Source: Chryseobacterium gleum (lineage in GTDB: Bacteria > Bacteroidota > Bacteroidia > Flavobacteriales_D > Crocinitomicaceae). From it: a stretch of DNA of 5,862 nucleotides. Position 1 is the first letter of the stretch; every line of letters starts with the position of its first letter. Shown piece after piece: positions 1 through 5,022 of the stretch. Made by a program: the position numbers and the translations under genes. A model generated the notes under the pieces. The model was not told where the DNA came from, searched no databases, and was given only the letters and a program-made list of their open reading frames with translations. The stretch covers positions 1 to 5,862 of the forward strand of contig CALPSU020000172.1 in assembly GCA_943326315.2 (NCBI GenBank). Direction: 5' to 3'.

Positions 1-16
1 GGTGTTAGGTTGTTAA
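1..16. repeat. Partial TTAG-type repeat at window edge
   Basis: Bases 1-11 (GGTGTTAGGTT) are the exact reverse complement of 4985-4995 in the spacer upstream of cysH. A second TTA occurs at 13, an 8-bp step. It is probably the end of another heptamer-type array that continues outside the window, lying just beyond the REP-like motif after cysM. Confidence 0.35.
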
Positions 17-69
17 CCCCACGACTAATAGCTTGTTTATACTTGTTAATATTTTATAATGTCCTCCCC

Positions 70-109
70 CTGACTTCGACAAGCTCAGTCATCACGACAA
101 GCTCAGTCA
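70..109. repeat. REP-like two-copy motif downstream of cysM
   Basis: The 15-mer CGACAAGCTCAGTCA occurs at 77-91 and 95-109, an 18-bp period. The first copy also closes a hairpin: CTGACTT (70-76) pairs with AAG-c-TCAG (81-88), with one bulged C and a 4-base loop. The motif resembles the CTTCGACAAGCTCAG-type repeat that I recall as abundant in Bacteroidota intergenic DNA. No T-run follows on either strand, so simple intrinsic termination is not supported, though it sits where the transcript should end. It is richer in G+C than its surroundings, with a run of five C just before it. Bases 17-69 show nothing else I can support. Confidence 0.6.
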
Positions 110-119
110 GCCATTTTTT

Positions 120-1001
120 CTACTCAAATAAATCGGTGGAAAGGTATTTATCGCCTCTATCACAGATTATGCAGACAACATTTCCTTCTTCCATATTTTC
201 AATTAGTTTAAGCGCTGCGGTAACAGCACCTCCACTACTCATTCCTCCAAAAACGCCTTCTTCTTTGGCTAAACGTTGAGCCATTGCTTTTGCCTCAACA
301 TCTGAAACTTCAATCACTTGATCTATTCTAGAACGATCAAAAATTTTGGGTAAATATTCAACTGGCCATTTTCTAATTCCTGGAATTTTCGCTCCATCTT
401 CTGGTTGAACACCTATAATTTGAATGTCTGAGTTTTGTTCTTTTAAATACCTCGAAACACCCATTATTGTTCCAGTTGTTCCCATTGCTGAAACGAAATG
501 AGTTACTTTTCCATTTGTATCTCTATATATTTCAGGTCCAGTAGTTTGATAATGCATTTTTGGATTATTCTCATTTGCAAATTGATCCAACATTACATAC
601 CCTTCTTTTTCAACTTTATTTCTTGCGTAATCGATTGAAGCTTCCATCCCTCCTTCTGCAGGAGTTAAAGTAACAGTAGCTCCAAAAGCACGCATCGTTA
701 AAACACGTTCTCGAGTTGAATTTTCAGGCATTACTAATTCAATTTCAATTTTCATCAAACGAGCAATCATTGCTAAAGCTATACCTGTATTTCCACTTGT
801 TGCTTCAATTAATTTAGTATCTGGTTTAATTAAGCCACTTTCTAAACCTCCTTTGATCAATCCATAAGCCGCTCTATCTTTTACACTTCCGCCAGGATTA
901 TGACCTTCTAGTTTAGCAAATAGTTTCACATTTGGATTGGTATTCAAAACGGAAAGTTCAACTAAAGGGGTGTTTCCAATAAAATCAATTAATTTTGCCA
1001 T
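120..1001 (-). CDS. cysM: Cysteine synthase B (O-acetylserine sulfhydrylase)
   Basis: The 293-residue PLP enzyme makes L-cysteine from O-acetylserine and sulfide. Lys41 in GGSVKDR forms the PLP Schiff base. TSGNTG (68-73) binds the substrate carboxylate, GTTGT (174-178) holds the PLP phosphate, and SSGG (255-258) is near the pyridine nitrogen. Assignment to CysM rather than CysK rests on EGHNPGGSVKDR (CysK has the NPSFSVK type), the IRKWPVEYLPKIFD block (209-222) and the short C-terminus, CDRGDKYLSTDLFE. E. coli CysM (303) also accepts thiosulfate, but that is not shown here. The ATG lies 3 bp after the cysE stop, with an AGGAA overlapping that stop, so translational coupling is likely. It is the last gene of the run. 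Confidence 0.96.
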   Translation of the reverse strand: MAKLIDFIGNTPLVELSVLNTNPNVKLFAKLEGHNPGGSVKDRAAYGLIKGGLESGLIKPDTKLIEATSGNTGIALAMIARLMKIEIELVMPENSTRERVLTMRAFGATVTLTPAEGGMEASIDYARNKVEKEGYVMLDQFANENNPKMHYQTTGPEIYRDTNGKVTHFVSAMGTTGTIMGVSRYLKEQNSDIQIIGVQPEDGAKIPGIRKWPVEYLPKIFDRSRIDQVIEVSDVEAKAMAQRLAKEEGVFGGMSSGGAVTAALKLIENMEEGNVVCIICDRGDKYLSTDLFE

Positions 1002-1004
1002 TTC

Positions 1005-1805
1005 CTATTTACTTTCTGCTATTACTAAATCTGGTTTGTGATAAACCATTGAATTTTCTTTAATACTTTTTGTAATCCAAACATTCCCTCCAATTGTAGA
1101 ATTCTTTCCGATAATCGTACTTCCTCCTAAAATTGTTGCTCCAGCATAGATAACAACATTATCTTCAATTGTTGGATGACGCTTCGTTTCAGCCATTTCT
1201 TTTTTTACACTTAATGCTCCTAATGTTACACCTTGGTAAATCTTTACAAAATTACCAATATTTGTTGTTTCACCAATAACAACACCTGTTCCGTGATCTA
1301 TAAAAAAAGATTCTCCTATTGTTGCATTTGGATGAATGTCAATTCCTGTTTTACTATGCGCCATTTCTGTTAAAATCCTTGGAATAAAAGGAACCCCTAA
1401 TTTCCCTAAACTATTTGCTATTCTAAAAATACAAATTGCATAAAACCCAGGATAGGCTCTCATTACTTCGTCTCTACTTTTCGCTGCTGGATCGCCTGCC
1501 TCAATAGCGTCCGCATCCAACATTAAAAGTTTATAAATAGATGGTAATTCATTGAAAAAATCAGCTACAATTTCATTAGACTCTTTGTTCAATAAATCCT
1601 GAACGTGGAGTAATAAAATATTTAATTGATGCTTATTTTTTTCGAACTCTTCTTCTAACTTTTCTTTACCAGCAAATACTTTGTTATTGTAGGTTGGAAA
1701 TAATATTGGCATCAATGTTTCTATAAACGTATTCACTAACAAAGGAGACGGTAAAACTGTCTTCTCTGTATGTTTTTGATATAATTCGTTTATGAAATTT
1801 TTCAT
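1005..1805 (-). CDS. cysE: Serine O-acetyltransferase
   Basis: The 266-residue cytoplasmic enzyme transfers acetyl from acetyl-CoA to L-serine, giving O-acetylserine, the carbon acceptor for sulfide. The N-terminal helical domain (about 1-150) includes DADAIEAGDPAAKSRDE, comparable to the DPA segment of E. coli CysE. The C-terminal domain is a left-handed beta helix of hexapeptide repeats. Active-site residues seen are His158 (DIHP), the Asp170-His171 pair (IDHGTG) and His210 (KRHP). VVIGET (175-180) and VTLGAL (193-198) are typical. The C-terminus ends AESK and lacks both the GVPARIVG segment and the terminal Ile that E. coli SAT inserts into CysK. The start ATG is preceded by an A-rich stretch with no Shine-Dalgarno. 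The stop is 3 bp before cysM, so the two are almost certainly cotranscribed. Confidence 0.96.
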   Translation of the reverse strand: MKNFINELYQKHTEKTVLPSPLLVNTFIETLMPILFPTYNNKVFAGKEKLEEEFEKNKHQLNILLLHVQDLLNKESNEIVADFFNELPSIYKLLMLDADAIEAGDPAAKSRDEVMRAYPGFYAICIFRIANSLGKLGVPFIPRILTEMAHSKTGIDIHPNATIGESFFIDHGTGVVIGETTNIGNFVKIYQGVTLGALSVKKEMAETKRHPTIEDNVVIYAGATILGGSTIIGKNSTIGGNVWITKSIKENSMVYHKPDLVIAESK

Positions 1806-1822
1806 TTTTTTGTTTTTTTACT

Positions 1823-1842
1823 TTCGTATATATAGATACGAA
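1823..1842 (-). other. 7-bp hairpin in the cysN-cysE spacer
   Basis: TTCGTAT (1823-1829) pairs perfectly with ATACGAA (1836-1842) over a 6-base loop. In the transcript it begins five bases after the cysN stop codon and is followed by an A-rich, not U-rich, stretch leading to the cysE AUG. Rho-independent termination of cysN transcription is therefore unlikely. It could be an attenuating or processing hairpin, or chance in A/T-rich DNA. Confidence 0.4.
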
Positions 1843-1847
1843 CCATA

Positions 1848-3092
1848 TTACGCGATTACACCCGCGGCTACCGTACTATTCGTGTTTTCATTAATTAAAA
1901 TAAATGCTCCTGTTTTTCTGTTTTTTCTGTACGAATCAAAACTTACTAAATCTGCTGTTTTAATTAAAACATTGCAGAAATCATTCAAATTTATCGTTCC
2001 ATCACTTTCTAAATTATCGTATGAATGGATGTCAATTTTACTTTCAATTTCTTTGATTACTGCTTTTGTTCTGAAACTGTTTTGTTGCAACAATAATTTC
2101 TGTCCTGATTGAAAAGCTTTATTATCCATCCAACAGATTGTAGCTTCTACTTCTTTTTCTGAAGTCGGTAATTCGTTAATTGGAACAATCGTACTTCCTC
2201 TACTAATGTCAATATTATCTTTTAAATGAATGATAATTGGTTCTGCAATTTGCGCTTCCAATACTTCTACTCCATTTTTTTCGATTTTTTCGATTTCAGA
2301 TTCAATTTCGGAAGGGAAAATTTTTACTTTATCTCCTTTTTTAAACATCCCACTTAATACACTTCCTGCATACCCTCTGTAATCGTGTAATTTTGTTGTT
2401 TGTGGTCGAATTACATATTGAACTTGAAAACGGGGTTCTTTAATTTCTTTATCTTCTGTTATTTCAACATTTTCTAAAAACTCTAACAAAGATTCTCCTT
2501 TGAACCAACTCATTTTGTCAGATGATTTCACTACGTTATCTCCCGCTAATGCACTCGCCGGAATGAATGAAATTTTATTCAAATTCAATGGCTTTGCAAA
2601 TTCTTTATAATCCGCTTCAATTTTATTGAATAAATCTTTGTTGTAATCAACTAAATCCATTTTATTGATACAAACCAAAACATGAGGAATTCCCAAAATG
2701 GATGAAATAATACTATGACGCTTTGTTTGGTCTGTAATCCCATTTCTCGCATCTACAAGAATAATTGCCAAATCTGCATTTGATGCTCCCGTAAACATAT
2801 TTCGTGTGTACTGCGTATGTCCTGGTGTATCTGCAATGATAAACTTTCGTTTGTCTGTACTGAAATATTTATATGCTACATCAATTGTTATTCCTTGTTC
2901 TCTTTCTGCCCTTAATCCATCCGTTAATAATGCTAAATCAATATCCGCATCAACTCCTGTTGTTTTACTTTGCTTCGTTAAAGTTTCGATAATATCCGTT
3001 GATATTGAATCACTATCAAATAACAAACGTCCGATTAGGGTACTTTTACCATCGTCTACGTTTCCTGCCGTGAAAAATCTTAATAAATCCAT
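1848..3092 (-). CDS. cysN: Sulfate adenylyltransferase subunit 1 (GTPase)
   Basis: The 414-residue product is the regulatory GTPase subunit of ATP sulfurylase. GTP hydrolysis here drives the unfavourable synthesis of APS by CysD. It has an EF-Tu-like layout. The G domain (about 1-210) holds G1 GNVDDGKST (10-18), the G2 Thr in GITID (67-71), G3 DTPGH (88-92), G4 NKMD (143-146) and the G5-like SAL (180-182). Two beta-barrel domains follow, at about 218-305 and 310-414. The end has the family signature FDSYRKNRKTGAFILI (385-400). It is shorter than E. coli CysN (475) because it lacks the N-terminal extension, which as I recall is normal for Bacteroidota. No CysC kinase domain is fused. The ATG follows TAAAGA, and the next gene, cysE, is 42 bp downstream. 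Confidence 0.97.
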   Translation of the reverse strand: MDLLRFFTAGNVDDGKSTLIGRLLFDSDSISTDIIETLTKQSKTTGVDADIDLALLTDGLRAEREQGITIDVAYKYFSTDKRKFIIADTPGHTQYTRNMFTGASNADLAIILVDARNGITDQTKRHSIISSILGIPHVLVCINKMDLVDYNKDLFNKIEADYKEFAKPLNLNKISFIPASALAGDNVVKSSDKMSWFKGESLLEFLENVEITEDKEIKEPRFQVQYVIRPQTTKLHDYRGYAGSVLSGMFKKGDKVKIFPSEIESEIEKIEKNGVEVLEAQIAEPIIIHLKDNIDISRGSTIVPINELPTSEKEVEATICWMDNKAFQSGQKLLLQQNSFRTKAVIKEIESKIDIHSYDNLESDGTINLNDFCNVLIKTADLVSFDSYRKNRKTGAFILINENTNSTVAAGVIA

Positions 3093-3098
3093 TCTTTA

Positions 3099-3133
3099 TT
3101 AGTTTTTAGTTGTTAGGTATTAGTTATTAGTAT
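3099..3133. repeat. Five-unit TTAGnnn heptamer array upstream of cysN
   Basis: The units are TTAGTTT, TTAGTTG, TTAGGTA, TTAGTTA and TTAGTAT, five exact 7-bp steps. On the minus strand this reads nnnCTAA and ends seven bases before the cysN ATG. TTAG supplies TAG on the + strand and TAA on the minus strand, and the 7-bp phase puts stops in all six frames. The unit is the same as in the spacer upstream of cysH but in the opposite orientation. Bases 3134-3189, between this array and the next, hold plain A/T-rich sequence in which I see nothing definite. Confidence 0.85.
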
Positions 3134-3189
3134 AACCATTCCCTAAAAACAAATTTTATTTTGAATATTTAATTTCGTCTGTATTTCAA

Positions 3190-3224
3190 CTAGTAGCTAT
3201 TTACTAATCACTAATGACTACTTA
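3190..3224. repeat. Five-unit heptamer array at the 3' end of cysD
   Basis: CTA begins at 3190, 3197, 3204, 3211 and 3218, exactly every 7 bp, with units CTAGTAG, CTATTTA, CTAATCA, CTAATGA and CTACTTA. On the coding (minus) strand each unit ends in TAG and the last unit contains the cysD TAA stop. Because 7 is 1 mod 3, TAG falls in all three minus-strand frames immediately after cysD. The array is partly complementary to the one at 3099-3133: 15 of 19 positions match between 3116-3134 and the reverse complement of 3200-3218. Confidence 0.8.
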
Positions 3225-4142
3225 AAAATAACCACCTTTTTTTCTATCTTCCATTGCTGCTTCACTTACTCTATCATCCATTCGTGTTGCTCCTCGCTCA
3301 CTAATTTTTGAATCTTTCAACTCGGCTATAATTTCATCAACTGTATACGCTTCGCTTTCTACGGCTGCTGTACAGGTCATGTCTCCAACTGTTCTGTAAC
3401 GAACATTTCTTGTAACGATCACATCTGTATCGTCTAATGTCAAAAACTCATTCGTTGCCATTAATTGACCCGCGTCTGTTAAAACACATTCTCGTGCATG
3501 TGTGAAATAAATCGATGGCAACTCAATATTTTCACGTTTGATATAATTCCAAACATCAAGTTCTGTCCAGTTACTAATTGGAAAAACTCTTACATTTTCT
3601 CCTTTATCTACTTTTCCATTATATATATTCCATAATTCAGGACGTTGTTTTTTTGGATCCCATTGTCCAAATTCGTCTCGAACAGAAAAAATACGTTCTT
3701 TAGCTCGTGCTTTTTCCTCATCTCGTCTTGCTCCTCCGATACAAGCATCGAATTCAAATTCTTCGATAACATCTAAAAGGGTATACGTTTGTAATCCGTT
3801 TCTACTTGGAAATTTACCTTTTCCATCTTGTAAATTTCTTGCTTTAATCGTGTCAACAACCTTACGAACAATTAGTTTTTCTCCTAATTTTTCAGCTAAA
3901 TTATCTCTGTACTCTATTACTTCTTGTGAATTATGCCCAGTATCTACATGAACTAATGGAAACGGGAATTTACCTGGACGAAATGCTTTTAATGCTAAAT
4001 GAACTAAACAGATACTGTCTTTACCTCCACTGAATAACAATGCTGGTTTGTCAAATTGACCTGCAACTTCACGCATAATGTAAATCGCTTCTGCTTCTAA
4101 TTCGTCTAAATAATCTAATTTCTTCATTTTTTGTTTTTTCAT
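3222..4142 (-). CDS. cysD: Sulfate adenylyltransferase subunit 2 (catalytic)
   Basis: The 306-residue product is the small, catalytic subunit of the heterodimeric bacterial ATP sulfurylase. It condenses sulfate and ATP to APS and pyrophosphate, driven by GTP hydrolysis in CysN. The PP-loop SGGKDS is at 38-43. Other family blocks seen are HVDTGHN (65-71), the CIGGARRDEEKARAKER region (134-150), FPISNWTELDVW (187-198) and the C-terminal SERGATRMDD...EDRKKGGYF. Length matches the family (about 300). ATG at 4142 gives MKKQKMKK. The second ATG at 4127, five codons later, is an equally credible start and neither has a clear ribosome site. An 8-bp hairpin lies just upstream, and the stop codon is already inside a heptamer repeat array. 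It is separated from cysN by 129 bp, a longer gap than is usual for obligate partners. Confidence 0.97.
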   Translation of the reverse strand: MKKQKMKKLDYLDELEAEAIYIMREVAGQFDKPALLFSGGKDSICLVHLALKAFRPGKFPFPLVHVDTGHNSQEVIEYRDNLAEKLGEKLIVRKVVDTIKARNLQDGKGKFPSRNGLQTYTLLDVIEEFEFDACIGGARRDEEKARAKERIFSVRDEFGQWDPKKQRPELWNIYNGKVDKGENVRVFPISNWTELDVWNYIKRENIELPSIYFTHARECVLTDAGQLMATNEFLTLDDTDVIVTRNVRYRTVGDMTCTAAVESEAYTVDEIIAELKDSKISERGATRMDDRVSEAAMEDRKKGGYF

Positions 4143-4153
4143 TTTTTCAAAAT

Positions 4154-4174
4154 ATTGATATCTGAAATATCAAT
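4154..4174 (-). promoter_or_regulatory. Perfect 8-bp hairpin just upstream of cysD start
   Basis: ATTGATAT at 4154-4161 pairs exactly with ATATCAAT at 4167-4174 across a 5-base loop. In the cysD-sense transcript the hairpin ends 11 bases before the AUG, where the ribosome would load. It could affect cysD initiation, serve as an mRNA processing point, or act as an operator for a dimeric regulator. None of these is demonstrated. All eight pairs but two are A-U, so the RNA stem would be weak. Confidence 0.45.
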
Positions 4175-4188
4175 CGGTTGTGATTATG

Positions 4189-4240
4189 GTTGTTGGTATA
4201 GTTGGTATAGGGCATGCCCTATGCCTACGACAACAATAAC
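4189..4240. repeat. Long imperfect palindrome with perfect 16-bp core, cysH-cysD spacer
   Basis: The core at 4207-4222 (ATAGGGCATGCCCTAT) is its own exact reverse complement. Two more G-C pairs extend it (4204-4225 and 4205-4224), broken by one mismatch (4206/4223). Extending to arms 4189-4214 and 4215-4240 gives 20 of 26 complementary positions. The left arm looks disturbed by a 9-bp tandem duplication. No T-run follows on the minus strand, so it is not a textbook intrinsic terminator. It may be a REP- or MITE-like interspersed palindrome or an mRNA-stabilising hairpin. A smaller perfect palindrome, ACGAATTCGT, lies at 4254-4263. Confidence 0.7.
4193..4210. repeat. Tandem 9-bp duplication TTGGTATAG x2
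   Basis: The nonamer TTGGTATAG occurs at 4193-4201 and again at 4202-4210 with no gap. The second copy overlaps the left arm of the 16-bp palindrome. The likely origin is slippage or duplication within the palindrome arm, since the right arm has no matching second copy. Confidence 0.8.
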
Positions 4241-4271
4241 GGCAACAAAATCAACGAATTCGTCAATATTA

Positions 4272-4958
4272 TCACGAATGCAATCCGCATTCTTTTTTAT
4301 CACCATTTTCCCACCACCATCTTCCTGCACGGAAATCTTCACCTTCTTGAACTGCTCTTGTACAAGGCTGACAACCTATGCTAACAAATCCTTTATCGTG
4401 CAATGAGTTATATGGTATATTGTGTGTTTTAATTTCTTCTTTTACTTGCTCCAATGACCAATTGAATATTGGATGAACTTTTACAATGTTTCGTTGTGTG
4501 TCCATTTCTGTCATTGTCATATTGTTTCGATTTTCAGAATGCTCAGCTCTTAAACCGGTAATCCAACAATCGACATTTTCTAATGCTCTGTTTAATGGTT
4601 CAATTTTACGAATGAAACAACATTCTTTTCTATTCTCTAATGAAACGTAAAAGCTCAACGGACCTTTTTCAGTTACCATTTTTTCTACTCCTTCGTGTTT
4701 TGGAGAAAAAACTTCTATTTTCTTTTTATATCGATCTAACGTTCGGTTAAAAACACCATACGTTTCTGGAAAAAGACGACCAGTGTCTAAAGTAAAAACA
4801 CGAATTGGTAAGTCGTTTGAAAAAATATGATGTGTTATAACCTGATCTTCCCAACTTAAACTAGTTGAAAAAGCAGCTCTATCACCAAATTCAGTAGCTA
4901 TCTTTTTAAGAACATCTACTAAACTTAATTCCTCAATATTTTTTAATTTTTCTAACAT
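4272..4958 (-). CDS. cysH: Phosphosulfate reductase, [4Fe-4S] APS reductase type
   Basis: This 228-residue cytoplasmic enzyme reduces activated sulfate (APS) to sulfite and AMP, using thioredoxin. The nucleotide-binding loop is STSLSWEDQ (31-39), followed by LDTGRLFPETY (57-67), WITGLRAEHSENR (132-144) and the C-terminal KKECGLHS, where Cys224 is the catalytic cysteine that forms the S-sulfo intermediate. Cys113-Cys114 and Cys196-x-x-Cys199 form the CC...CxxC motif that binds a [4Fe-4S] cluster in APS reductases. PAPS-specific enzymes such as E. coli CysH lack it. APS is therefore the inferred substrate, which fits the absence of cysC here. The ATG start follows a weak AGGA and the length is normal for the family. 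It is the first gene of the cys run, 129 bp ahead of cysD. Confidence 0.95.
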   Translation of the reverse strand: MLEKLKNIEELSLVDVLKKIATEFGDRAAFSTSLSWEDQVITHHIFSNDLPIRVFTLDTGRLFPETYGVFNRTLDRYKKKIEVFSPKHEGVEKMVTEKGPLSFYVSLENRKECCFIRKIEPLNRALENVDCWITGLRAEHSENRNNMTMTEMDTQRNIVKVHPIFNWSLEQVKEEIKTHNIPYNSLHDKGFVSIGCQPCTRAVQEGEDFRAGRWWWENGDKKECGLHS

Positions 4959-5019
4959 CTAATCCTAATAACTATACTCTAACAAACCTAACACCCAATG
5001 ACTAATACCTAAAAGCCAA
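4952..5019. repeat. Heptamer array CTAAnnn (minus strand NNNTTAG) between the reductase gene and cysH
   Basis: On the + strand CTAA or a one-base variant (CTAT, CCAA) starts at 4952, 4959, 4965, 4972, 4979, 4988, 4995, 5002, 5009 and 5016. The steps are 7, 6, 7, 7, 9, 7, 7, 7 and 7. The array fills most of the 64-bp spacer and runs into the first codons of cysH, whose start reads ATGTTAG. The period is seen directly. Function is unknown. The same unit recurs between cysD and cysN. It is probably a simple-sequence element of this lineage. Confidence 0.75.
4983..4990 (-). promoter_or_regulatory. Candidate Bacteroidota -7 element upstream of cysH
   Basis: The minus strand reads TAGGTTTG here, an exact match to the Bacteroidota -7 consensus TAnnTTTG. 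Transcription would begin close to the cysH start codon. The nearest TTG (-33) candidates lie 5 and 26 bases further upstream, outside the usual spacing of about 17-23, so the match is incomplete. It also sits inside a repeat array that by itself generates TAG-rich sequence. The call is weak. Confidence 0.2.
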
Positions 5020-5022
5020 AAT

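Noticed and set aside
33..60. TTGTTT and TATAAT with a 16-bp gap on the + strand, resembling a sigma-70 promoter.
   Set aside because: Primary sigma factors of Bacteroidota recognise TTG/TAnnTTTG, not this pattern. Any transcript would be antisense to cysM, and TATAAT is expected by chance in such AT-rich DNA.
10..279. An 89-codon + strand open frame starting in the cysM tail region.
   Set aside because: It overlaps cysM antisense, has low-complexity Ser/Pro/Thr content with no family resemblance, and runs through the REP-like repeat.
1823..1842. The hairpin after cysN as a rho-independent terminator.
   Set aside because: The T-run lies on the wrong side. In the transcript direction the stem is followed by A-rich sequence, and cysE begins 42 bp after cysN.
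1792..2112. A 106-codon + strand open frame rich in Phe and Leu, resembling a membrane protein.
   Set aside because: It is the antisense shadow of cysN. Hydrophobic composition arises from complementing Lys/Glu-rich codons.
3099..3224. Phased heptamers as a CRISPR array.
   Set aside because: Units are 7 bp with no long conserved repeat, no spacers of about 30 bp and no cas genes nearby.
4254..4263. Perfect 10-bp palindrome ACGAATTCGT near the cysH stop, as a regulator operator.
   Set aside because: It is short, occurs once, lies downstream of cysH and far from the cysD start, and such palindromes are common by chance.
3093..4271. Both spacers flanking cysD are exactly 129 bp.
   Set aside because: Their sequences share no alignment beyond A/T richness, so equal length is most simply coincidence.
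4131..4406. A 91-codon + strand open frame covering the cysH-cysD spacer.
   Set aside because: It overlaps the end of cysH antisense and crosses the palindrome and hairpin. No homology or ribosome site is evident.
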